From: Alphaproteobacteria bacterium
GTDB lineage: Bacteria > Pseudomonadota > Alphaproteobacteria > Rhodospirillales > Rhodospirillaceae
DNA: 64,000 bases
Direction of reading: 5' to 3'
NCBI GenBank assembly: GCA_003246625.1
Contig: QJZR01000012.1
Location: 186,001-250,000 of the forward strand
Below the pieces are notes generated by a model. That model was given only the letters and a program-made list of their open reading frames with translations. It did not search any database and was not told the DNA's origin. Both the position numbers and the translations under genes were made by a program. Every line of letters begins with the position of its first letter. Within the stretch, counting starts at the first letter, position 1. Below, piece after piece: positions 51,404-59,335 of the stretch.

Positions 51404-53890
51404 ATGGCGCATGCATCGGCTTCGCTGACCTGGAACCAGGCGCTCTCCCTTGACGTTCCCCTCATCGACGCGGACCACAAAGAGCTGGTCGACGCCATTT
51501 GCGAACTGGAGAACCTGGCGGCAAGCGACGCGCCGGAAGAGGTCGTCGCCGCCCGCGTCCGGGATCTGCACACGAAGCTTCGCGGCCACTTCGCGCGCGA
51601 GGAAGAGCTACTGCGCCCCCACCTCTCGCCACGGGAAGCACAAGAGCATTTCGCCCACCACGCGGATGCCGACCGTTTCTTCAAGTCCCTGTGGGGGAAC
51701 GAGGAACGAACCGTCCTGCGCATGCCGAAGACGATTCTGGCACACTATCTCCACACCTGGATCCTCGAACACATCCTGATCGGCGACAGCGAGATCCGCG
51801 ACACCATGGCCAAGGCGGCCAACGCCCCGCCCCGCAAAAGCCAGGCGCCTTCCCTGTTGGCCCGGGTCAGCATCGGCACCCGGATCCTGGCGCTGGCGGC
51901 GCTGCCGCTGCTGCTGCTGGCGGCGGCGGCCCTGCACCTCTCCTGGAGCGAGTTCCATAACGAAACCAACTTGAAAGAGGTGGCGCACCTGACCCGTCTG
52001 GCCAGCGCGATGGGCAACGTCGTGCACAGCCTGCAAAAGGAACGCGGCGCATCCGCCGGTTATCTCAACACCGCGGGCAAGCAATTCAGCAACGAAATCG
52101 CAGCCTTCCGCGACGAAACCGACAACGGCCTGGCGGCTCTGCAAGCCCAATTCACCGGCAACGACACGGTCAAGCTCGGCAAGCACGCCGACGGCATCCG
52201 GGCCATGGTTTCGGGGATGGGCGAATTGCGCCGCCGCGTCGACACGCTGTCGATCCCGGTCGCCGAGGAAATTTCGGCTTACACCCAGCGCATTCACCTG
52301 CTTCTCAGCGGCATCGAGGCCATGGCCCAGGTCTCGGAAGACGCTGACATCTCGCGCGAGCTGACCGCCTTCTCGATTTTCCTGCAAGGCAAGGATTACG
52401 CGGGCCTGGAGCGGGCCGCCGGATCGGCCGGATTCGGCGCGGGGGCGTTCTCCCCAGCCTTGTACCGGAACTTCATCTCTCTCGGCGCCACCCAGTCCTC
52501 GTATTTCCAGGCGGCGATTTCCGCCGCCTCCCCGGCGATGGCGGAGATTCTGAAGAAATCCCTGGCCAGCCCGGCGGAAGCGCGGGTGAGCGAACTGCGG
52601 GAAATCGTCGCGAACAGCCTGGATAGGGGCAACGTCGAGGGTATCACCGGACCCGTCTGGTTCACCGCCTCGACCCACCGCATCGACGCCTTGAAATCGG
52701 CGGAAGACACGATCGGCCTTTACGTCGGCGCGCTGGCCTCGGCCAAGGCCGCCGACGCGCGGCAAACCGCCATCGCCGCCAGTGCCGGGCTCGCCTGCCT
52801 GCTGCTTCTGGTGACCGGCATCGTCATCGTGGTGATCCGCTCGATCACCCGCCCGGTCGGACGGCTGAAGGAAACCATCGAAAGCCTTTCCTCCGGCGAC
52901 ACCACCGTCTCCATCGCCGACCGGGAACGTCTGGACGAAATCGGCCTCATTGCGCAAGCGGTGCATGCCTTCCGTCAGAACCGGATCAAGGCCGACCTTT
53001 CCGAAGCGGAACAGCAGGCCGCGGCGGAGATCGAGGCTCACCGCCTGCGCACCCGCGAACACCTGACCGAAAAGTTCCGCCATGACGTCGAAATTTTCCT
53101 GACGTCGCTGACCCAGGCCGCCGAATCCCTGAAGGAAGCGGCAACCAGCATGGAAAACTCCGCCTCGCAAAGCCACCGTCAGGCGGTGTTCGTCGCCTCG
53201 GCGGCGACGCAGGCGGCGCAAAACGTCGACGCGGTCGCCGCCGCATCCGAGGAACTGGCCGCCTCGATCGGCGAAATCGCCCGGCAGGTCAGCCGTTCCA
53301 CCGAGGTCAGCCACATGGTCACCGACAGCTCGGACAACGCGCAGACCGCGATGTCGTCCCTGGCGAACAGTGCGTCGCGCATCGGCGACGTGATCGGACT
53401 GATCAACGACATCGCCGGACAAACCAACCTGCTAGCGCTGAACGCCACCATCGAGGCGGCGCGCGCGGGCGAAGCGGGCAAGGGCTTCGCCGTCGTCGCG
53501 GGCGAGGTGAAGCAGCTGTCCAACCAGACGGAACGCGCCACCCGCGATATCGGCGAACAGATCAATTCGGTGCAAACCGCGACGCGCCAGGTGATGTCCG
53601 CCATCGACGGTGTCGCCGCCAACATCCTGCAAATGAGCGAAATCGCCGGAACCATCGCCAGCGCCATCGAGGAACAACGCGCCGCGACCGAGGAAATCAG
53701 CGCCAGCGTCGCCAACGTCGCCGACGGCACCCGCGAGGTCACCGTCAACATCGCGGGCGTCGCCGACGCCAACGACCAGATCGGCGTGATGTCGAAGACC
53801 GTCTCCGACGCGGCAAGCCAAATGGCCTCGCAGGCGCACGACCTGCGCGGCCAGGTGGAAACCTTCCTCCGTGTCGTCGACGCCGCCTGA
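51404..53890 (+). CDS. Hemerythrin-NIT-HAMP chemoreceptor
   Basis: 828 residues. Residues 1 to about 135 are a hemerythrin domain with the complete di-iron ligand set: His25, His62, Glu66, His82, His86, His123 and Asp128 ([31 protein letters not shown]). Then helix 1 (about 160-180), a periplasmic NIT (nitrate/nitrite-sensing) domain with [11 protein letters not shown] at 213-222 and LRRRVD, helix 2 (about 457-478), HAMP, and the signalling domain with [20 protein letters not shown]. The hemerythrin lies on the cytoplasmic side, so the receptor may sense O2 or NO inside and nitrate/nitrite outside. I use the ATG at 51404, six bases after GGAG; an ATG at 51392 lacks a site. Third receptor of the cluster; hemG follows 58 bases later. 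Confidence 0.93.
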   Translation: MAHASASLTWNQALSLDVPLIDADHKELVDAICELENLAASDAPEEVVAARVRDLHTKLRGHFAREEELLRPHLSPREAQEHFAHHADADRFFKSLWGNEERTVLRMPKTILAHYLHTWILEHILIGDSEIRDTMAKAANAPPRKSQAPSLLARVSIGTRILALAALPLLLLAAAALHLSWSEFHNETNLKEVAHLTRLASAMGNVVHSLQKERGASAGYLNTAGKQFSNEIAAFRDETDNGLAALQAQFTGNDTVKLGKHADGIRAMVSGMGELRRRVDTLSIPVAEEISAYTQRIHLLLSGIEAMAQVSEDADISRELTAFSIFLQGKDYAGLERAAGSAGFGAGAFSPALYRNFISLGATQSSYFQAAISAASPAMAEILKKSLASPAEARVSELREIVANSLDRGNVEGITGPVWFTASTHRIDALKSAEDTIGLYVGALASAKAADARQTAIAASAGLACLLLLVTGIVIVVIRSITRPVGRLKETIESLSSGDTTVSIADRERLDEIGLIAQAVHAFRQNRIKADLSEAEQQAAAEIEAHRLRTREHLTEKFRHDVEIFLTSLTQAAESLKEAATSMENSASQSHRQAVFVASAATQAAQNVDAVAAASEELAASIGEIARQVSRSTEVSHMVTDSSDNAQTAMSSLANSASRIGDVIGLINDIAGQTNLLALNATIEAARAGEAGKGFAVVAGEVKQLSNQTERATRDIGEQINSVQTATRQVMSAIDGVAANILQMSEIAGTIASAIEEQRAATEEISASVANVADGTREVTVNIAGVADANDQIGVMSKTVSDAASQMASQAHDLRGQVETFLRVVDAA

Positions 53891-53910
53891 CCGATACCCA
53901 AAACCGATGC

Positions 53911-53943
53911 GTTCCTGTAGGGTTATGAAAACCCTACGGGAAC
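53911..53943 (+). promoter_or_regulatory. 14-bp hairpin covering the region before the hemG start
   Basis: Arms GTTCCTGTAGGGTT and AACCCTACGGGAAC pair over 14 bp with one G-U, loop ATGAA. The 3' arm ends five bases before the hemG ATG and contains its GGGAA ribosome-binding region. It may be a terminator for the chemoreceptor gene or a structure controlling hemG translation. Confidence 0.6.
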
Positions 53944-53948
53944 GTGCC

Positions 53949-54500
53949 ATGCCCCACATTCTGCTTTGCTATGCCAGCCACGACGGCCAGACCCGCCGCA
54001 TCGCCCAGCGCCTCGCCCGGGGCATCGCGGCGGCGGGCGGCGCGGCAACCCTGGCCAACCTGGACGAACGCCAGCCGGACGAAAAGGAAATCGCCGCCAC
54101 GGACGCGGTGGCGGTGGCGGCGGCGATTCGCTATGGCCACCCCTTGCCCGCCGCCCGCGCCCTGCTGGCGCGGCACCGCGACGCCCTGGCGGCCAAACCG
54201 CTGGCGATGATCTCGGTCAACCTGACCGCGCGCAAGCCGGGCAAGCGCACCGCCGAGGGCAGCCCCTACCTGCGTAAATGGATCCGGCGTTCCCGCCTCT
54301 CCCCAGACCTTGCCGAGGCGGTGGCGGGCATGCTGGATTATCCGCGTTACGGATGGTTCGACCGGATGATGATCCAACTGATCATGCGGATCACCGGCGG
54401 CCCCACCGATCCCTCGCTGACCGTCGAGTTCACCGACTGGGATCAGGTGGACGCCCTGGCGGCGAAAATCGCCGCCCTGGCAACGCCGGACGGCGGCTGA
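53949..54500 (+). CDS. hemG: Menaquinone-dependent protoporphyrinogen IX dehydrogenase (HemG-like flavodoxin)
   Basis: 183 residues of the flavodoxin fold. HILLCYASHDGQTRRIAQRLA is the FMN phosphate loop; AAIRYGHPL, SVNLTARKPGKRT and MLDYPRYGWFDRMMIQLIMR follow E. coli HemG closely, including the ITGGPTDPS and FTDWDQV ends. HemG converts protoporphyrinogen IX to protoporphyrin IX using quinone. It is best known from gammaproteobacteria; many alphaproteobacteria use HemJ, so the presence here is notable. It is preceded by a hairpin and convergent with the TonB receptor. Confidence 0.9.
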   Translation: MPHILLCYASHDGQTRRIAQRLARGIAAAGGAATLANLDERQPDEKEIAATDAVAVAAAIRYGHPLPAARALLARHRDALAAKPLAMISVNLTARKPGKRTAEGSPYLRKWIRRSRLSPDLAEAVAGMLDYPRYGWFDRMMIQLIMRITGGPTDPSLTVEFTDWDQVDALAAKIAALATPDGG

Positions 54501-54520
54501 CGCCGCCGCCCGGTTGCGCA

Positions 54521-56443
54521 TCAGAACTTCACGCGCAGACCGGCATAGGCGGAAATCCCGGCATTGTTGAAGCCGTACATCTGCCCATAGTCCTTGTCCA
54601 ACAGGTTGATGACGCGGCCGTAGACGGTCACGTTCTCGTCGAGGACATAGTCGGCGCCCGCATCCCAGGTCGCGTAACCGCCGATACCGTAACGGCCGGT
54701 GACGTTGCCCGCCATATTGGTGATGGTCGAAACGTTTCCGGTGGCGAAATTCATCCGCGTCCACGTCCGCAAACCCGGCACCGCTTCCGGCGCATAATCG
54801 ACACGCAGCATGCCGACGTGACGGGGCGTTTCGTCCAGTTGTTCCCCATCCTCGTTGTCGCGCGATTCCAGATAGGTATGAGTGGCCGACAGGCTCCACT
54901 CGCGGGTCGCGTCGAAACTCGCGGAGCTCTCCACCCCCATCGCCCGCGTCGAACCGACGTTGCGGTATTTGCCGTTTGTGGTGCCGCCGACCAGAACGAT
55001 CGCGTTGCTCATGTCGGTCTTGAACACGGTGACGTCCAGGCGCAACCGGTCGCCCAGCAACAACTGCTCGACGCCGACGTCAAAACCGCGAGATTCCTCG
55101 GGCTTCAGGGTCTGCGTCCCGGATTTGCCGTAGAGCTGCACCAGCATCGGCGCCTTGAAGCCGGTGCCATAGCTGGCGTGCGGCCGGGTACCGGTGGAGC
55201 GGAGGGCATACGATACCGTGCCGCGATAGGTATTATGCTGACCGAAGGTATCGTGGAAATCCTGCCGCGTGCCGAGATTAACGTTCAATGCCTTGTCGAG
55301 AAAAGCCATTCCCCAGTCGCCGAAGACGCTGCTGTTAACCTGCGACGCCGTACGGTTGGAGGTCGCCTTGCTCAATTGGCTGCGATAGTGATCGCGTTCC
55401 TGCTCCGCCCCGAAGACGAAGGTATGGTCGTCCATCGGGCGCAAAGTTCCCTGGTATTCGTACTTCTCCAAATCGCCGAAATAGCGGTTGGCCGCGGTGT
55501 TGGTTCCCTTCGTCCCCTGATAGACATAGGAATCCATGCGATTGACCGCGAAGGTGTTGTCGAGCAGGCCGCCGAACAGATTGACCTTCGTCTGGAAACG
55601 CGAAGTGTCGGTGTTCTGATAAAGAAAGCTGTTGACGTCCGCGCTGGTCGAGGTGTCGTACTCCGCCCAACCGTGTTCATGGTTGTGGCTGACCTCGAAG
55701 TTGAGCAGGTCGAGAACGCCGAAATTCTTTACCGCGTCGGCACCCAATTTCAGGTCCACCGCGGCATTGCTGGAACCGTCGTTCTCGCTCGGCGCGACCC
55801 GCTTGCGGATGTCGTAACCCTCGGTATCGAAACGCGAGCCGGACACCTTGTAATAAACGTCGTCGATGCGGCCGCGCACCGTGCCCCCGGTTTTGTAGGT
55901 CTGGAAACTGCCCGCCTCGGCCATGGCATCGCCCTCGACCGCCTTCTGCGAATCGCGGCCCGACTTGGTGGTAATGATGATCACGCCACCGATCGCATCC
56001 GAACCGTAAAGGGCGCTCTGGTTGCCGCGCAGCACCTCGATGCGTTCGATGTCCGAGGCTTGCAGATGACTCAACGGCCGGTCGTACATCGAGCTCGCCT
56101 GATTCTCGACCTTCACCCCGTCAACGAGGAACACGATGTGCTGCCAATCCATGCCGCGCAGGTTCACCCGCACGCGATTCTGCGAATTTCCGTTGGAATA
56201 GACGTACAGGCCGGGAACCTCCTTCAAGGCGTCCTCGAACGTCACCGCCTGCTTCTTTTCCAGATCCTCGGCGGTCACCACCGAAACCGAGCTGCCCACC
56301 TCGTCGGCGGCGGTCTCCACGCGGTTGGCGGAAATTACCATGGTCCCCAGGTTCTGCGCCGATTGCGCCAACGCCTGGGCCGACACCGAAGTCAGCAAAA
56401 TAACGGCCAGCGCGGCGACGCGCCGGTAACGAAGGTCAATCAT
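54521..56443 (-). CDS. TonB-dependent outer-membrane receptor (BtuB/heme receptor-like)
   Basis: 640 residues from the ATG at 56443 with GGGGGAAGAGAGG upstream. Sec signal peptide (RRVAALAVILLTSVSAQALA), TonB-box region GTMVISANRVET, plug domain (FEDALKEVPGLYVYSNG, VNLRGMDWQHIVFLVDGV, IERIEVLRGNQSALYGSDAIGGVI), and a barrel ending in AGLRVKF, with the C-terminal Phe used for outer-membrane insertion. GFKAPMLVQLYG and LKPEESRGFDVG resemble BtuB and heme receptors. Position next to hmuTUV and hemG favours heme or another tetrapyrrole; an SHNHEH cluster could bind metal. No cobalamin riboswitch is seen upstream. Confidence 0.9.
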   Translation of the reverse strand: MIDLRYRRVAALAVILLTSVSAQALAQSAQNLGTMVISANRVETAADEVGSSVSVVTAEDLEKKQAVTFEDALKEVPGLYVYSNGNSQNRVRVNLRGMDWQHIVFLVDGVKVENQASSMYDRPLSHLQASDIERIEVLRGNQSALYGSDAIGGVIIITTKSGRDSQKAVEGDAMAEAGSFQTYKTGGTVRGRIDDVYYKVSGSRFDTEGYDIRKRVAPSENDGSSNAAVDLKLGADAVKNFGVLDLLNFEVSHNHEHGWAEYDTSTSADVNSFLYQNTDTSRFQTKVNLFGGLLDNTFAVNRMDSYVYQGTKGTNTAANRYFGDLEKYEYQGTLRPMDDHTFVFGAEQERDHYRSQLSKATSNRTASQVNSSVFGDWGMAFLDKALNVNLGTRQDFHDTFGQHNTYRGTVSYALRSTGTRPHASYGTGFKAPMLVQLYGKSGTQTLKPEESRGFDVGVEQLLLGDRLRLDVTVFKTDMSNAIVLVGGTTNGKYRNVGSTRAMGVESSASFDATREWSLSATHTYLESRDNEDGEQLDETPRHVGMLRVDYAPEAVPGLRTWTRMNFATGNVSTITNMAGNVTGRYGIGGYATWDAGADYVLDENVTVYGRVINLLDKDYGQMYGFNNAGISAYAGLRVKF

Positions 56444-56542
56444 CCTCTCTTCCCCCTTTCCGTATGGGTGGTGCAAATAGGACGCATTTCCCCCTACGCC
56501 CGACCGAACGCATACGGCGGCATGCCCCCAGGGTCAACGATA

Positions 56543-56557
56543 TATAATGTTATAATG
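56543..56557. promoter_or_regulatory. AT-rich operator-like repeat between hmuV and the TonB receptor
   Basis: TATAATG occurs twice with a one-base gap (56543-56549, 56551-56557). The overlapping TAATGTTATAA looks like one half of a Zur-type operator, but the other half is degenerate. It is about 100 bases before the receptor start. Confidence 0.3.
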
Positions 56558-56586
56558 AAGCTTTGCTGCCTGGTGATGTAACAATG

Positions 56587-57369
56587 TCACATATCATCGG
56601 TAGCGAAGGCGACCAGGGGACAGCCCAGATCGGGATGGCGGATCACCGAGGCGGACAGGCCGTAGACCGCCCGCATGTTTTCCGGGGTCAGACAATCCTC
56701 CGGCGTGCCGGAAAACACCACCCGCCCGTCGCGCATGCCGACGAAATCATCGGCGAAGGGCGTCGCCAGGTTGACGTCGTGCACCACGGCCAGAACGGTT
56801 AGCCCGGCGTCCGCCAGCATCCGCGCCCGCCGCAGCACCGAAAGACCGTGCGCCGGGTCCAGGCTGGCGGTCGGCTCGTCGAGCAACAGCACGCCTGAGC
56901 CCGCCGCAGCCGCGTCGACGGCCTGCGCCAGCACGCGGGCAAACTGCACGCGGCGCTGTTCGCCGCCGGAAAGATCGGGATAAAGGCGTTCGGCGAACCC
57001 CGACAGGCCGACCTGATCCAACGCCTGAACGGCGAGATCGCGATCGGCCGCCGAGGGCGGGAACGGCAGACGCCCCAGGCGGACCACGTCCTTGACCCGG
57101 AAATTGAAATTCAGGGCGCAAACCTGCGGCAACACGGCACGTCGGCGGGCGATTTCGGCCCGGCGCCAATGGCCGAGCGGCCGGTCGAACATCGTCACCT
57201 CGCCCGCGTCGGCGGCGATGTCGCCGGAAAGCACGCGCAGCAAGGTGGATTTCCCTGCGCCGTTGGGGCCGACGATCACCGTCACATGCCCCGGCTGCGC
57301 ATTCAGGTCGACGCGGTCGACCAGGCAGCGCCCTCCGCGCCGCACGACGATACCGCGGGCCGCGATCAC
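56587..57369 (-). CDS. hmuV: Heme/siderophore ABC importer, ATP-binding protein
   Basis: 260 residues from a GTG at 57369 overlapping the permease stop (GTGA), with GGAGG six bases upstream. Walker A VGPNGAGKSTLLR, signature YPDLSGGEQRRVQFARVLAQ, Walker B LLLDEPTASLD, and H-loop VVHDVNLA. LNFNFRVKDVVRLGRLPF is typical of HmuV. The C-terminal segment (LTPENMRAVYGLSASVIRHP) is shared with the BtuD/FecE/HmuV group. Energises uptake through HmuU. Confidence 0.9.
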   Translation of the reverse strand: MIAARGIVVRRGGRCLVDRVDLNAQPGHVTVIVGPNGAGKSTLLRVLSGDIAADAGEVTMFDRPLGHWRRAEIARRRAVLPQVCALNFNFRVKDVVRLGRLPFPPSAADRDLAVQALDQVGLSGFAERLYPDLSGGEQRRVQFARVLAQAVDAAAAGSGVLLLDEPTASLDPAHGLSVLRRARMLADAGLTVLAVVHDVNLATPFADDFVGMRDGRVVFSGTPEDCLTPENMRAVYGLSASVIRHPDLGCPLVAFATDDM

Positions 57370-58436
57370 GAGACGCCTCCCTTCGCGCCGACGCGCATCA
57401 GCAGCCACAGCAGGAACGGACCGCCAAGAAGCCCGGTCAGCACGCCAAGCGGCAACTCCATGGGGGCGGCGACGGTACGCGCCGCCAGATCGGCCAGCAG
57501 CACCAGGACCGCGCCCAGCAGGGCCGAACCGGGAATCACCAGGCGATGCCGCGCCCCCATCATCAAACGCACCAGATGCGGCGCGACCAGGCCGACGAAC
57601 CCGATCATGCCGACGAAGGCGACCCCCGCCCCCACCGCCAGGGCGACCGCGGCCAGCACCCGTCCGCGCACCGCCACCGCGTCCAGCCCCAGATGACCGG
57701 CGACGTCGTCGCCAAGCGTGGTGGCGTCCAGCGCCAAGGCATGCCGGAAGACCACCGCGCCGCCCACCGCGCCGACGGCGGCGACCACCCCCGCCTGTAG
57801 CCAGTTGGCGGAAGCCAGACTGCCCATCATCCAGAAGGTCAGGCTGCGCAACTGTTCGTCGTTGGCAACCGAGATCAGCAGACCGATCGCCGACCCCGCC
57901 AAGGCGTTGAGCGCGATGCCGGTCAACAACAAGACCGCCGAACTGGGCAGGGCCACGGCGCGGGCCACCGCCACCACCAGGGCGGTGCTGGCCACCGCGC
58001 CCAGGAAGGCGGCGGCGGGCACCGCGAAGACGGCGAAGTCGTGACGGCGGGTCAGCATTCCTTCCAGAACGATGGCGGCCACCGCCCCCAGGGCGGCGCC
58101 GCTGGCGGTGCCGAGCAGGCCGGGTTCGGCCAAGGGATTGCGCAGCACCCCCTGCATCGCCGCCCCGGCGAAGCCCAGGGTGGCGCCCACCGCGCAGGCA
58201 AGGCACAGGCGGGGCAGCCTGACCTCGGTCAGGACCAGGGCGAAGCGGCGATCCGCCACCGCCGGATCGGTCAGGCCGAGGGCCGACCCCAGCACCCGAA
58301 AAATCGCATCGCACGGAATCGCCAAGGCGCCGGTCAACAGATTCCACAGCATCGCCGCCGCCACCGCCGCCAGCAGCAGGGCGAAGGCGCGTGCCTCGAC
58401 GCATCGTTCCCCGAAGATTCCGTCCTTGCGTCTCAT
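57366..58436 (-). CDS. hmuU: Heme/siderophore ABC importer, permease (FecCD family)
   Basis: 356 residues with about ten hydrophobic helices. Family markers: EVRLPRLCLACAVGATLGFAG, MQGVLRNPLAEPGLLGTASGAALGA, FWMMGSLASANW and GMIGFVGLVAPHLVRLMMGARHR (coupling helix). Its ATG overlaps the hmuT stop (ATGA), and its stop overlaps the hmuV start, so the three are translationally coupled. Confidence 0.92.
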   Translation of the reverse strand: MRRKDGIFGERCVEARAFALLLAAVAAAMLWNLLTGALAIPCDAIFRVLGSALGLTDPAVADRRFALVLTEVRLPRLCLACAVGATLGFAGAAMQGVLRNPLAEPGLLGTASGAALGAVAAIVLEGMLTRRHDFAVFAVPAAAFLGAVASTALVVAVARAVALPSSAVLLLTGIALNALAGSAIGLLISVANDEQLRSLTFWMMGSLASANWLQAGVVAAVGAVGGAVVFRHALALDATTLGDDVAGHLGLDAVAVRGRVLAAVALAVGAGVAFVGMIGFVGLVAPHLVRLMMGARHRLVIPGSALLGAVLVLLADLAARTVAAPMELPLGVLTGLLGGPFLLWLLMRVGAKGGVS

Positions 58437-59272
58437 CGGCCGTACGCCGCCTCGCGCAGACGGCGCACGGTGGCGCCGATCGTCGGCCCCAGACCGATAT
58501 AGGCGGCATCGTCATCGACGACGATGCGGCCGTTGCGCACCGCGCCGGATTCCTTCATCCCCGGCATCGCCAGCAGACCGTCCAGCCCGCCGACGCGCGC
58601 CAAGGCCCGCTTCAGGATAATCACGACGTCGGGATCGGCCGCGACCAACGCCTCGGCATTCAGGGGGCGATAATCGGCAAAGCCGACCACGGCGTTGTCC
58701 ACCATCGCCGCCGCCATCACCGCCTCGGCCCCGGTATTCCGTCCCGCCACCATCAGGGGACCGTTGCCCATGGTATAGATGAACAGGCCGCGCAGGGGCT
58801 TGGCCGGCCGGGGCAGCGCCTCGGGCCAGGCCAGGTCGCGGTCGATCCCGGCCAGAAGATCGCGCCCCTGATCCCCGCGCCCCAAGCCCTCGGCGACGAT
58901 CCGGATTTTCTCCCGCGCGCCCGCGACGGTGGCGGCGCGGGGAACCGCGACCACCTTCACCCCCAACCCCTGCAACAGGGACATGGTTTCCGCAGGCTTC
59001 ACGTCGGCATAACAGACCACCACGGTCGGCGACACCGCGAGAACGCTTTCCACGGAAACCGAGCGTGGGCCGCCGACCTTGGGCAGCTTCCGCGTGACCT
59101 CGGCGGGGAGCTGGCTGCTGCGGTCGACCGCGACCAGACGGTCGGCCAGCCCGAGATCGACGACGACCTCGGTCAGGGATCCGGACAGGCTGACGATGCG
59201 CATCGGCGCTTCCGCCCATGCCGGAAACGCCACGACGCACGCGGCCAAGAACAGAAGAATTCCCCGGGCCAT
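58433..59272 (-). CDS. hmuT: Periplasmic heme-binding protein (HmuT-like)
   Basis: 279 residues from the ATG at 59272 with GGGG upstream. Signal peptide GILLFLAACVVAFPAWA. The mature start MRIVSLSGSLTEVVVDLG, AVDRSSQLPAEVTRKLPKVG and the later NTGAEAVMAAAMVDNAVVGF, DYRPLNAEALVAADPDVVI and VVDDDAAYIGLGP follow the HmuT family closely. It would pass heme or a related tetrapyrrole to HmuUV. First gene of hmuTUV, with a TATAGT -10-like sequence about 30 bases before the start. Confidence 0.88.
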   Translation of the reverse strand: MARGILLFLAACVVAFPAWAEAPMRIVSLSGSLTEVVVDLGLADRLVAVDRSSQLPAEVTRKLPKVGGPRSVSVESVLAVSPTVVVCYADVKPAETMSLLQGLGVKVVAVPRAATVAGAREKIRIVAEGLGRGDQGRDLLAGIDRDLAWPEALPRPAKPLRGLFIYTMGNGPLMVAGRNTGAEAVMAAAMVDNAVVGFADYRPLNAEALVAADPDVVIILKRALARVGGLDGLLAMPGMKESGAVRNGRIVVDDDAAYIGLGPTIGATVRRLREAAYGR

Positions 59273-59335
59273 CCCCACCCCCACTAAGGGTACACTATAA
59301 CGTGAGCGGGAAAGTGCCGGGCGGGGGAGACCTTG

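Noticed and set aside
53925-53948. Alternative hemG start giving MKTLRERA before MPHILL
   Set aside because: It resembles the MKTL start of E. coli HemG, but the ATG lies in the hairpin loop with its purines only two bases away, and the family motif begins directly after the ATG at 53949.
56444-56586. Cobalamin riboswitch before the BtuB-like receptor
   Set aside because: No B12 box or matching architecture is visible, and the space is short for the element.
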